Shown here piece after piece: positions 18,783 to 26,667 of a DNA stretch of 64,000 nucleotides (position 1 is the first letter of the stretch; the number at the start of each line of letters is the position of its first letter). Origin of the DNA: an uncultured Selenomonadales bacterium. Its GTDB lineage: Bacteria; Bacillota; Negativicutes; Acidaminococcales; Acidaminococcaceae. Below the pieces are notes generated by a model, which saw only the letters and a list, made by a program, of their open reading frames with translations, was not told the origin of the DNA and did not search any database. A program made the translations under genes and the position numbers. Location: the NCBI GenBank assembly GCA_900315925.1, contig ONAV01000002.1:21313-85312 (forward strand). The letters are read 5' to 3'.

Positions 18783-19314
18783 AATAAGCGTATTTAAGTT
18801 ATTGGCGCGGGGCTGTTGGATGGTTGGATGGATGGTCGGGATCCTTTTAATTTTTTCTCGCTTTGTCTGCCCTGTCATCTGGTGGAATTTTTCTCCGTCT
18901 GCTCCAGAAGGAATATATATATATGCGCCCAGCCAAAAATTGCATTATGGAGATTTTGTCATAGTTTCGCTCCCTATCGATGTAGCAGCCTTGCATGTCA
19001 AACAGGGCCACAGGATGCTAAAACGTGTTCAGGGATTTCCAGGCGATTCCTATACTGTTACAAACGACTCATTGCTGTTGCGGAACAGGGATTACCCTAT
19101 TGCAAATAAGATGCAGCTGCCGCACATTCCACCAGGTGATTATGTAGTAAATAAAGCAAATCTTCTCTTCCTCAACGATCCGGATATTTCCTTTGATTCC
19201 CGTTATCTTGGCCAGTTTCCGGAAAAGAATGTAATTTGCAAAGTTCTTTTCCTGATATCTTTCCAAAAAATTACTGACTTTGTAAATGGAGTAAAACAGT
19301 ATGCGAATTGGTAA
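18772..19314 (+). CDS. TraF-like conjugative signal peptidase (S26 family)
   Basis: A 180-residue single-pass membrane protease. The catalytic serine lies in NFSPSAPEGIYIY and the general-base lysine in MLKRVQGFPGD; the third conserved block is FDSRYLGQF. In RP4, TraF processes and cyclises the TrbC pilin, so the VirB2 protein here is the likely substrate. No good ATG exists before residue 17; a TTG at 18772 with GGGTGG upstream, overlapping the previous gene by 11 bp, is the preferred start. Confidence 0.85.
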   Translation: MNFKISVFKLLARGCWMVGWMVGILLIFSRFVCPVIWWNFSPSAPEGIYIYAPSQKLHYGDFVIVSLPIDVAALHVKQGHRMLKRVQGFPGDSYTVTNDSLLLRNRDYPIANKMQLPHIPPGDYVVNKANLLFLNDPDISFDSRYLGQFPEKNVICKVLFLISFQKITDFVNGVKQYANW

Positions 19315-20056
19315 AAAAATTTTAATTTTATTGCTGATTGGAGTATTTTTGATTGCCCTTCCGGTTGCTAATGCAAGAATTAAGCTTCGTAACGGCGATC
19401 ATGTTTTTGACGCAAAACGGTTTGCGGACAGTGTAAAAGTGACAGCAGAATTCACTGCAGCTAAAGTCGCTTCCCAGGGAAAACTGCTATTGCAGCAATT
19501 TATTAATACTGGTACAGATCTGTTCTTTTTCAAAAATACAATTTTAGGCTTCTTTTTTCCGGAAACCTCTTCCGCCACAACACCTGTCAATCCCAATGTG
19601 AAATGGGAGAATACCCTGGTCAACCGGCCATGGACTCCTGTAGAAGCAATAGAAGATAATACCTTTGAAGACCGTCTTCTGCAAGAGAACGCCACATTGA
19701 ATAAAGAATCTGCCCAGGCGCTCGCCAGCACAGCAGACCGGACAGATACAAGAAACGAATTACAGCAGCAGCTCCTTCAGGAAACTCCGGAAGGCGTACT
19801 GGCCGTTAAGCAACGCAGCTATTCTGTTAAAATCGCAACTGCGCTGGATGAGGTAGAATCTGCACGTAATTCAGGGATCAAGTTAATTGATAAAGTCTAT
19901 TCCCAGGAATTAGATTTCTCCAGAGAACGGCTGCAGGGCTTTAAATCCCGTCAGTTTACTAAATCAGGATATGATCCCTTCCATCCGACCGAACAGGACA
20001 AAATCGCAAATCCGGGCAATTCTGAGAATTTTGGGTTCATTCGTGTTGGACAATAA
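19301..20056 (+). CDS. Exported coiled-coil protein of the transfer operon, function unknown
   Basis: A 251-residue protein with a clear signal peptide (LILLLIGVFLIALPVANA) and a periplasmic region rich in Glu, Gln and Lys. It overlaps the TraF-like gene by 14 bp and ends the operon, so it is probably a channel accessory. I see no family motif. A second minor pilus subunit or a substitute for VirB7 is possible, though no lipobox is present. Confidence 0.6.
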   Translation: MRIGKKILILLLIGVFLIALPVANARIKLRNGDHVFDAKRFADSVKVTAEFTAAKVASQGKLLLQQFINTGTDLFFFKNTILGFFFPETSSATTPVNPNVKWENTLVNRPWTPVEAIEDNTFEDRLLQENATLNKESAQALASTADRTDTRNELQQQLLQETPEGVLAVKQRSYSVKIATALDEVESARNSGIKLIDKVYSQELDFSRERLQGFKSRQFTKSGYDPFHPTEQDKIANPGNSENFGFIRVGQ

Positions 20057-20099
20057 ATAAAGCTCCCGTATAAGAGCAGTAAATCTAGTCCGTTACACT

Positions 20100-20260
20100 C
20101 CTTCCGTCCACCTCGCAACCAAGCCGAAACAAAAAACAAGGCACTCTCTGGCAACCAGATGCCCGAAGGGCATTTTTAGGCGTGAATTTGCACGTAACTA
20201 CCAAGCGGAACAGACCGAACCCCCCCGCCATCTTTCCCTTTTCAGGATGCGCCGCAGGCA
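20100..20260. repeat. Structured intergenic element E1 (one of three copies)
   Basis: This shares a conserved body with 46234-46405 and 47969-48118: GTCCACCTCGCAACCAAGCC, then AAGGCACTCTCTGG, a hairpin ATGCCC-GAA-GGGCAT (20159-20173), and CCCTTTTCAGGATGCGCCGC. The hairpin stem differs from the other copies but stays paired. No conserved reading frame crosses it. It is followed by a minus-strand terminator. The strand of any transcript is unknown. Confidence 0.65.
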
Positions 20261-20304
20261 CTGGAACTAACAGTTGAACCAACCCATTATCAAACGCAAC
20301 ACAG

Positions 20305-20332
20305 AAAAAAGAAACCGCCTCTATTGAGACGG
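20305..20332 (-). terminator. Intrinsic terminator after the lipoprotein gene
   Basis: On the minus strand, CCGTCTC-AATA-GAGGCGG is followed by TTTCTTTTTT. It ends the leftward regulator-lipoprotein transcript. Confidence 0.75.
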
Positions 20333-20351
20333 CTGCCATTCGATATTTTAT

Positions 20352-20402
20352 CACATCTTATACATTTCATACATTTGTATAAACTATAACAATTTATATA
20401 AA
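20352..20402. repeat. AT-rich repeat cluster after the lipoprotein gene
   Basis: This contains CTTATACATTTCATACA and GTATAAACTATAACAA, the same motifs as at 15313 and 21335. Confidence 0.55.
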
Positions 20403-20412
20403 TAATATTCCA

Positions 20413-20865
20413 TTATTTCGGGCCAAGTGGTATTCCTTTCTTTTTATAATAATCACCAATCGGATCTATTAATCCTTGTTTACTTGTGGAAGATTCCTGT
20501 CGCATTTTTTCAATAGCTTTCGCTTCTCTTATCATTTCATATCTAATTTTTATTCTTTCATCAAATTCTTTTTGAACTTTTAGGTAATCGTTGTTGAGAT
20601 TGGTGTCTTTAGCAGCAATTTTTTTCATTTCATCCAATTTTTTTTGCATTTCTGCAGAAGTTTCTTTCAAAAATTTTTCTTGTTCTGGTATTGGTACGCT
20701 TTTGTCAGAAAGCATTAAATCATCTGCTTTCTGTTTCCAATCTTTAAACATAGCTACATATTCGTTTTTAGCTTTATTATATGCTTCTTCTTCTCCGCAG
20801 CCAGCGGTGAACAGACAGCCCATGACGCACAACGTCACGACTAATAATCGTAATAATTTATTCAT
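20413..20865 (-). CDS. Small lipoprotein, candidate entry-exclusion factor
   Basis: A 150-residue protein with a lipoprotein signal (lipobox LFTAGC) and a helical, charged body. Its last 40 residues match the tail of the VirB5/TrbJ-like protein: KAIEKMRQESST and DPIGDYYKKK. In RP4-type elements a small lipoprotein, TrbK, sits next to TrbJ and blocks entry of a second copy, so exclusion is a reasonable guess, but a pilotin role like VirB7 is also possible. It overlaps the XRE regulator gene by 8 bp and is transcribed with it. Confidence 0.65.
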   Translation of the reverse strand: MNKLLRLLVVTLCVMGCLFTAGCGEEEAYNKAKNEYVAMFKDWKQKADDLMLSDKSVPIPEQEKFLKETSAEMQKKLDEMKKIAAKDTNLNNDYLKVQKEFDERIKIRYEMIREAKAIEKMRQESSTSKQGLIDPIGDYYKKKGIPLGPK

Positions 20866-21262
20866 TTCGCTTTTTCCTTTTCTTTTTTTGATGATGTTTC
20901 ACATAAATTTCAATGGCCTCCTGCAGATACATAAGGTCTTCCGCAGGCAGATCCTTCAGGTCAGCAAAAATACTTAACAATAATTTTTTATTGTTATCCA
21001 AATGGTTGATCAAATCGCTTAACGCATTGTCATCCGTCGTACCGTAGATGATCCAGTTTAAATCGAAACCCATATTTCCGTATGCCTGAATCATCTCGAT
21101 CGGCACTTTCCTGTTTCCCTGTTCTATTTCGCAGATCGTATTCTGTGGTTTGCCTATCCGTGCAGCAACCTCTTTCTGACTTAATTTCAAGGCAGCCCTT
21201 GCGATACGGACCCGGTCATTAATCGTGTCTGCTTTGTCGGTTACAGGAGTGATACGGTTCAT
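20858..21262 (-). CDS. XRE-family transcriptional regulator
   Basis: A 134-residue protein. Its helix-turn-helix lies at about residues 20-65 (LSQKEVAARIGKPQNTICEIEQG), followed by a helical dimerisation tail and a Lys-rich end. The gene starts with the operator-like TATCA-N7-TGATA palindrome 36 bp upstream, and versions of that motif lie before the relaxase, virB8 and small recombinase genes. It is therefore a good candidate for the master repressor of transfer; this is inferred from motif distribution. Confidence 0.85.
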   Translation of the reverse strand: MNRITPVTDKADTINDRVRIARAALKLSQKEVAARIGKPQNTICEIEQGNRKVPIEMIQAYGNMGFDLNWIIYGTTDDNALSDLINHLDNNKKLLLSIFADLKDLPAEDLMYLQEAIEIYVKHHQKKKRKKRNE

Positions 21263-21297
21263 ATTTTCACCCCGCTTTCTCTTATTTTCCTATATTC

Positions 21298-21314
21298 TAT
21301 CACAAAATATGATA
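21298..21314. promoter_or_regulatory. Operator-like palindrome before the XRE regulator
   Basis: On the minus strand it reads TATCATATTTTGTGATA, one base different from the palindrome before the relaxase gene. It lies 36 bp upstream of the regulator start, fitting autoregulation. Confidence 0.6.
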
Positions 21315-21334
21315 GTTTTCCATATATTTTTAGA

Positions 21335-21432
21335 GAATCTTATACATTTCATATAATTATCACATTTATATAAAACGTAACAAGTGTATAAAGTTATATA
21401 AACATAACAAGCTATACATTTCATACAAATTA
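21335..21432. repeat. AT-rich repeat cluster before topoisomerase III
   Basis: This holds two copies of TATACATTTCATA and two of ATATAAA(A)C(G/A)TAACAA, making it the densest cluster of this motif family in the element. It lies in the divergent region between the XRE gene and topB. Confidence 0.6.
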
Positions 21433-21458
21433 TATTTTAAAGATAGGAGTTGGTTTGG

Positions 21459-23669
21459 TTGAGCGAATTATATATCGCAGAAAAAAAAGATATCGCAGAC
21501 GCTATCGCCTCTTACATCTGGCCTGACGGACAGTTTGAAAAAAGGCTTTCCGGAAAAGGTAACGGATATTACCGCAAGGACGATACTTTTGTCAGCTGGG
21601 CAAAAGGCCATGTGCTTGCCCTGGTAAATCCGGATGCATATGGCCAGCAATTCTTAAAATGGGAAGAATACCGTTGCTTCCCCCAGCAATGGCTGCTATA
21701 TTCCCCTTCAGATAAAAAGGATCAGTTCAATATCCTGAGAGAATTATTAAAGACAAAATATGATACCCTGTATCATTGCGGCGATGCCGACCGTGAAGGC
21801 CAGCTGCTGATTGATGAAATCTTACAGTATTGCGGTTATAAGGGAACCGTGAAGCGTATCCTGATCAACTCCAAAGATAACGCCGGTTTAAAAAGAGCTT
21901 TTGATTCTATTGAAGATAACAGGAATTATCAAAACCTGTTATTAGCTGGTTTGGCGCGGGAACAGTGGGACTGGCTGATCGGTTTCAATCTTACCCGTTG
22001 CGCAACGGTCTGTGCAAGACGTTTCGGCTACCGGAACACCTGGAACATCGGCGGGGTCAAGACTCCTACTTTGGCACTGGTGGTAAACCGGGAGCGTGAG
22101 ATCCAAAATTTCAAAAAGACAAATTATTTTACATTGAAAGCGTTCTTTCGGAAAGATAATATTTCTTTTAATGCGATGTGGCAACCTGGTGATTCTGTTC
22201 CGCAGGATCCGGAAGGCCGTGTGCTTGACCGCTCTATCGCGGACATGATCCGGAAGAAGGTTGAGAATCACGACGGTATTGTCGTTACGGTAGAAAAGAA
22301 AAAAGGAACATCCAAACCGCCCTTGCCTTATTCGTTGGCCGCGCTGCAGGTCGATGCCGGTAAATTATGCAAGCTTTCCCTTACCCGGACGTTGGATATT
22401 ACGGAAAAGCTGTATATGGATAAGCTTGTATCTTATCCCCGTTCTGACTGCAAATATCTTCCGGAAGCGCAGCTGGCAGATGCATCCGGTATCCTGGATA
22501 AACTTACAGCGATCGGTATAAAGGGAGCTGCCGGGGCAAATCCGGATTTAAAATCTCCTGCCTGGAATGATAATAAGATATCTGCCCATCATGCTATCAT
22601 TCCGACCGGTGTTGCACCCAAAGATTTGAAAGAAGATGAAGCGGCGGTTTACCGTCTGATCTGTGAACGGTATGTATTGCAATTCTATCCGGATTGCCAG
22701 TATGAAACCACAAAATTTTCTCTAAATATCAGTGATGAAACTTTTACCGGTTCCGGCAAAATTATCCTGTTCCCAGGTTACACTTCACTGTTGCGGAAAG
22801 ATGTTACAGAGGATATTGAGAACAATGAAAACATCCGGCTGCCGAATCTTTCCCAGGGAGAAAATCTTGGTGTGCCACAGAATGTTGATCTGCAGGCTAA
22901 AGAGACCAAACCGCCTAAACGGTTTACCGAAGTTTCTCTGCTCGATGCCATGATCAACATATATAGATTTATGGACAAAGATAATCCGTACCGGAAAAAG
23001 ATGATGGAAGTAAAAGAAGGCGCCAGCGCAGATTCTAAGGGTATCGGTACACCGGCGACCCGTAACGTAATCATTGCCAGCTTATATGATAATCAAAAGA
23101 ACAGAAAGCTTCCAACGTTCTGCAGCTTAAATAAAAAAGGAGAAATTGTTCCGACTGATATCGGTTTTTCTCTGATTGATAATGTGCCTGCAGAGCTTGG
23201 CCAGCCGGATACCAGGGCTATGATGGAAATGGAACTGGATTCAATCGAAGCCGGTGAAGGTTCCTATCCGAAATTTCTTGATGAAGCAAAGGAAATGGTT
23301 TTGAAGAACATCGCCTTTTTTGAAAATCATAAATTTACCGAGCCGGTCATGAAACATTTCAAATGCCCGGTCTGCAAAAACGGAGAGCTGCTGCTGCGTT
23401 ATTCGCCGGCAACGAAAAATAAATTCTTTGTTTGTGAAAATGAGAATTGTATCCATCCTGATTCCGGAAGGAAAGTCTATTATAATTGTACGGCCGAGGA
23501 AGAACCGGTCATAGAATTTTGCCCGGACGACCAAAGCGTACTGATCAGGATCAACGGTAAGAACGGTTTTTTCTGGAGCTGTCCGAAGTGCAGGAAAACA
23601 TTTAATGACATAAACGGGCGTCCGGATTTAACCGGCAAGAAAAAAAGTATGAAAGGCGGTAAGAAATAA
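21459..23669 (+). CDS. topB: Type IA DNA topoisomerase (topoisomerase III-like)
   Basis: This enzyme relaxes and decatenates DNA during transfer or replication. The Toprim metal motif is CGDADREGQ, and the active-site tyrosine lies in SYPRSDCKYLP near residue 325. Two C-terminal zinc-ribbon pieces, CPVCKNGELLLR and CPKCRKTF, would bind single-stranded DNA. The start is TTG at 21459, 9 bp after AGGAG, giving SELYIAEKKDIADAI as the opening. Conjugative elements often carry such a gene. It shares an overlapping TAATG with the next gene. Confidence 0.93.
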   Translation: MSELYIAEKKDIADAIASYIWPDGQFEKRLSGKGNGYYRKDDTFVSWAKGHVLALVNPDAYGQQFLKWEEYRCFPQQWLLYSPSDKKDQFNILRELLKTKYDTLYHCGDADREGQLLIDEILQYCGYKGTVKRILINSKDNAGLKRAFDSIEDNRNYQNLLLAGLAREQWDWLIGFNLTRCATVCARRFGYRNTWNIGGVKTPTLALVVNREREIQNFKKTNYFTLKAFFRKDNISFNAMWQPGDSVPQDPEGRVLDRSIADMIRKKVENHDGIVVTVEKKKGTSKPPLPYSLAALQVDAGKLCKLSLTRTLDITEKLYMDKLVSYPRSDCKYLPEAQLADASGILDKLTAIGIKGAAGANPDLKSPAWNDNKISAHHAIIPTGVAPKDLKEDEAAVYRLICERYVLQFYPDCQYETTKFSLNISDETFTGSGKIILFPGYTSLLRKDVTEDIENNENIRLPNLSQGENLGVPQNVDLQAKETKPPKRFTEVSLLDAMINIYRFMDKDNPYRKKMMEVKEGASADSKGIGTPATRNVIIASLYDNQKNRKLPTFCSLNKKGEIVPTDIGFSLIDNVPAELGQPDTRAMMEMELDSIEAGEGSYPKFLDEAKEMVLKNIAFFENHKFTEPVMKHFKCPVCKNGELLLRYSPATKNKFFVCENENCIHPDSGRKVYYNCTAEEEPVIEFCPDDQSVLIRINGKNGFFWSCPKCRKTFNDINGRPDLTGKKKSMKGGKK

Positions 23670-24427
23670 TGTCTGAAAAAGAAAATCAGGGCAGTTTGTT
23701 TGGCAAAGCAGCAGAAGGATATCAGCCGGAAGAATTAACCAGTGGTAACGGTGAGAGCGATTCAGATGCTGAATTGCAAGAAGTCCCTGAAAAAGAAAAT
23801 AACAATCCGGAAGATAACGCCGATAACAGTTCTTCAGAAGATGACAGGAGTAATTATATCCCGGATGACAGTGATGATGAAGTTCCTGGAGACGGTGTTC
23901 CTCCGGATGCCCAGGAATATATTGATCATCCAGTAAAAAATGTTCCTGGTACACCCGGCGTAATAAATACAGAGGAAGAATCTTCCAGAATGCAGGCAGA
24001 ATGCCAACAGAAGCCTGTTCCTTTAATGCCGGAAAAAGAGCAGATTCCAGATAAACTTGATGAAAATACAATCTTGAAAATTGATACACTTTTGGAAACA
24101 TATCAACACCTGGCAGACGATCAGAAGAAAATTCATGCTGATATCCAAAAGTTAATTCAGGAGCTTGCGGAAAATAACGCAAAACTAAACAGTAACCTGA
24201 ACAACATGCCGGTACTCGTTAAGAATCATGTTGATTTTATGTTCAAGAATTATTTTGAAAAAGTTGTCAAGAATTTCAATGCCATGAAAAAAGCTTCTTT
24301 CGTGTGGTACAAAAATATGGACAACGAAAAAAGCGAAGCTGCCAGGAAGATCTATAGCTCAGCAAAACTGATCCCTTACGCAACAGCCCTGATTTTTGCT
24401 TGTCTGATTGCGATTATAATCAAATAA
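23669..24427 (+). CDS. Acidic tail-anchored coiled-coil protein, unknown
   Basis: A 252-residue protein with a very acidic, probably disordered first half (many Glu, Asp and Asn), a coiled coil at about residues 130-185, and one C-terminal membrane helix (LIPYATALIFACLIAIIIK). No family was recognised. Translation is coupled to topB through overlapping stop and start codons, and an exported VirB9-like protein follows, so a membrane-tethered role in DNA processing or transfer is possible. Confidence 0.6.
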   Translation: MSEKENQGSLFGKAAEGYQPEELTSGNGESDSDAELQEVPEKENNNPEDNADNSSSEDDRSNYIPDDSDDEVPGDGVPPDAQEYIDHPVKNVPGTPGVINTEEESSRMQAECQQKPVPLMPEKEQIPDKLDENTILKIDTLLETYQHLADDQKKIHADIQKLIQELAENNAKLNSNLNNMPVLVKNHVDFMFKNYFEKVVKNFNAMKKASFVWYKNMDNEKSEAARKIYSSAKLIPYATALIFACLIAIIIK

Positions 24428-24444
24428 AAATAAGGAGTGTATAA

Positions 24445-25293
24445 ATGATGATGTCTTTGAAAAAACATATTTTCCCTGTTATCTTATCCTTTACCCTTTT
24501 ACTACCGGCGGGTTCCGGATTGGCCGCAGAACAAACTAATCCGGCAGCTGCTCCAGCGAAGGGTCAGACTCAAAAAATACGTCTTTCTGCAGATCAGATT
24601 GCAAAATTGAAAATATTGCTTGCTGCGAAAAAGCAAGAACAGGAAAAACTTGCCAGGGAAAAAGCATTGCAGAAAGAACAGGAATCAATTCAGAAACAAG
24701 TGCAGCGACAGCGTGAACTGGAAGCTCAAAAACGTGAACAACGTTTAAAAGAATATGAAGAAAAGATGGCTGCCAAACGGGAGGCTGAATTGAAAGCAAA
24801 AAAACAAGAAGAATTAGAAAAAGCATTGGCAGCACAAAAAGAAGCCGATCGCCAGGCAGAACTTTCGGCCAAGGAAGCAATTCGTCGTAAAGTTTTTGAA
24901 GATAAAAAAGCTGCATCAATGACCAATACTCCTAAAGTTACAGATAGAATTCTTCCGGAACGCAGGACAATTTATCGTTCCAATGCGCCGGTTGAAATTG
25001 ACAGTATCGAGCAGTTGAATTTTAATTATATCCAGAGTTCTGACAAAATCGCCTGGTCACCTACTCTTGTGTTCGATAATGGCGCAGAGACGTATCTCCG
25101 GATACCTGAGAAACATTTAGATGATAACTTTGCAGTAACCGGCATTCATTCTAACGGGGATACATTTACAGGGGCTTACAGGATCCAGCAGGATTTTATC
25201 GTCGTCCCCGGTATCTATGATCATATCCGTATCCGTAAAGGAGATCAAACTTTGATTGTTCGGTATAAGCTTCCTGATAACCTGGGTTGGTAA
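24445..25293 (+). CDS. Exported coiled-coil protein with a VirB9-like C-terminal domain
   Basis: A 282-residue protein: signal peptide ending SGLAA, a long Lys/Glu/Gln coiled coil (about residues 40-155), then a domain with APVEIDSIEQLNFNYI, SPTLVFDNGAETYLRIP and a final IRKGDQTLIVRYKLP. The order of these blocks resembles the C-terminal beta domain of VirB9/TrbG, including the VFDNG-TYL motif seen in the true VirB9 at 6608. It could dock on or modify the channel core. The full VirB9 N-terminal domain is absent. Confidence 0.65.
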   Translation: MMMSLKKHIFPVILSFTLLLPAGSGLAAEQTNPAAAPAKGQTQKIRLSADQIAKLKILLAAKKQEQEKLAREKALQKEQESIQKQVQRQRELEAQKREQRLKEYEEKMAAKREAELKAKKQEELEKALAAQKEADRQAELSAKEAIRRKVFEDKKAASMTNTPKVTDRILPERRTIYRSNAPVEIDSIEQLNFNYIQSSDKIAWSPTLVFDNGAETYLRIPEKHLDDNFAVTGIHSNGDTFTGAYRIQQDFIVVPGIYDHIRIRKGDQTLIVRYKLPDNLGW

Positions 25294-25337
25294 GGATATT
25301 TACTGTAAGAATTTATTTGTGGAGCTTAATAAAAATC

Positions 25338-25366
25338 TTGCAATATCTATTAGCTTATTGTATAAT
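25338..25366 (+). promoter_or_regulatory. Promoter of the type III antitoxin RNA
   Basis: TTGCAA (25338-25343), exactly 17 bp, and TATAAT (25361-25366). It lies immediately before a hairpin and the repeat RNA. Confidence 0.8.
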
Positions 25367-25372
25367 TTAGTT

Positions 25373-25574
25373 GCGGATATGTTCATATCCGATGTCTGTC
25401 GCTCCCGGATGCAGCGACTAATAAATGCTTCGGATCAAATATGTGTCGCTCCCGGATGCAGCGACTAATAAATGCTCCGGATCAAATATGTGTCGCTTCC
25501 GGGTGCAGCGACTAACAAGTGCCCCGGTTCAAATGTTGAAAAGCTCCGTAAGTATTAGCGGGGCTTTTTTTTTT
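25373..25574 (+). ncRNA. Type III antitoxin RNA with three 47-nt tandem repeats
   Basis: The expected transcript starts near 25373, forms a first hairpin (CGGATATG/CATATCCG), then carries three head-to-tail repeats at 25397-25443, 25444-25490 and 25491-25537. Each repeat has the stem GTCGCT/AGCGAC and a single-stranded TCAAAT stretch. A terminator (AGCTCCG/CGGGGCT plus a run of nine or more T, 25542-25574) separates it from the toxin gene, so only some readthrough would reach the toxin. This is the arrangement of type III systems (ToxIN, CptIN, TenpIN), where the toxin cuts the RNA into repeat units that then inhibit it. Confidence 0.85.
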
Positions 25575-25597
25575 ATTTTATGCGGAGGATTAATATA

Positions 25598-26197
25598 ATG
25601 ATACAAGGTCATTTCTATTTTTTAAAGGAAGATTATTTTAACGATTTTCCGGATCCTGCAATTATGAAAAATAAAGAAAAGATTGATGGTAAAACTCATA
25701 ATCGCCCCTGTTATTATGCATTCAGGGATTCTTCTACCGGATTGTATTGGGTAATTCCTATATCTTCAAAAATTGCAAAGTTTCAAAAAGTCTATAACTC
25801 TAAAACTAAACTTAATGGACGGTGTGATACATTGGTTTTCGGCGACGTTATGGGTTCGCAAAAAGCTTTTTTGATTCAAAATATGTGTCCTGTAACTGAT
25901 GACTATATTAAGAATGAATACATAGACGCTACTTCAAGTAAGCCTGTACGCATTTCTCCTGAATTGGAAAAGAAAATCAATCAAAGTGCAAAGCTTGTTC
26001 TTGGTTTGAAACGCAGGGGGTATAAGGTTATTTTTCCTGATGTTTTATCCATAGAAAAGAAACTCATAGAAAACCTACAAAATGACAGGAGTAAAACAAA
26101 TTCCGAAACTGTTTTAACACTTAAAGGCGATAACAGTGATGTACTTGATTTAAATAAATACACTAATCCCAATAAGAAGAAGCCAAAACGTCCATAG
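25598..26197 (+). CDS. Type III toxin, CptN/ToxN-like endoribonuclease
   Basis: A 199-residue protein with the features of CptN-type toxins: an opening MIQGHFYFLKEDYF, then RPCYYAFRDSSTGLYWVIP and SSKIAKF, matching the family pattern of a tyrosine-rich strand followed by a SSK(I/V)xKF motif. It acts as a sequence-specific RNase that halts growth when the RNA antitoxin is lost. The start at 25598 is chosen because GGAGG lies 9 bp before it. The antitoxin repeat RNA and its terminator lie directly upstream. The family was recognised by pattern, not by alignment. Confidence 0.82.
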   Translation: MIQGHFYFLKEDYFNDFPDPAIMKNKEKIDGKTHNRPCYYAFRDSSTGLYWVIPISSKIAKFQKVYNSKTKLNGRCDTLVFGDVMGSQKAFLIQNMCPVTDDYIKNEYIDATSSKPVRISPELEKKINQSAKLVLGLKRRGYKVIFPDVLSIEKKLIENLQNDRSKTNSETVLTLKGDNSDVLDLNKYTNPNKKKPKRP

Positions 26198-26282
26198 ACC
26201 GTTTTTCTTTAGTCGTGCGATAAAAAATATTGTATTGAGTGTTTTGCGTTCGTTACAGGGCATTTTACGAAGTATGTTTTTC

Positions 26283-26411
26283 TTAATCAGCCCAATTTTT
26301 ATAAAAGTGTAAACCAACACCAGGTGAATTAATCGCCCATGGCCAAAGATCAACTTCTGCAGAAATGGTACGTTCTGTTTTTGTATGTTCAATGAAATAG
26401 AACGTCCAATC
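26283..26411 (-). pseudogene. Possible 3' fragment of a decayed gene
   Basis: A 42-codon open stretch without a start ends in TAA at 26283 and reads AEVDLWPWAINSPGVGLHF in its middle, which looks protein-like. An in-frame stop lies immediately upstream. The rest of the 26198-26667 gap shows only AT-rich DNA, the inverted pair TGTGTCAAAA/TTTTGACACA and the recombinase promoter. Confidence 0.3.
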
Positions 26412-26540
26412 TTAAAATACACTGAGTTTACAATACTTATTTTAATATTGGCATTCGAAAGGTTTGCCTTTTTTATTTCTGTAATAAAACCTTATCAAAA
26501 AGTAGACTTACTGGCATACTGCAGATCCGGCTGTAATTCT

Positions 26541-26656
26541 GTGTCAAAACTTCGATATAAACTTTTGAAATATATATCAAAATATTTTGCCATTTTGACA
26601 CACTTTTGTTATAATTTATAGTAGTTAAAGATTTATCAAAATCTTATTTTATGATA
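26541..26656. promoter_or_regulatory. Promoter region and inverted repeat before the small serine recombinase
   Basis: TGTGTCAAAA and its exact reverse complement TTTTGACACA lie about 40 bp apart. The right arm supplies TTGACA, which with TATAGT 16 bp later makes a promoter. The motif TATTTTATGATA (26645-26656) shared with the XRE regulator follows. The inverted repeat may be a recombination or operator site. Confidence 0.5.
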
Positions 26657-26667
26657 AAGGTGGTATT

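Noticed and set aside
25397..25537. Three tandem repeats considered as a CRISPR array
   Set aside because: The 47-nt units are contiguous with no spacers between them, there are no cas genes, and the downstream gene fits a type III toxin.
25397..25537. Repeat RNA as a CsrA-titrating RNA because GGA occurs in hairpin loops
   Set aside because: The third repeat loses the loop GGA, and the adjacent toxin gene and terminator explain the repeats better.
26150..26422. 90-codon minus-strand frame overlapping the type III toxin end
   Set aside because: It overlaps the toxin gene, has no ribosome binding site and shows no protein-like motif; only a short fragment in another frame looked protein-like.
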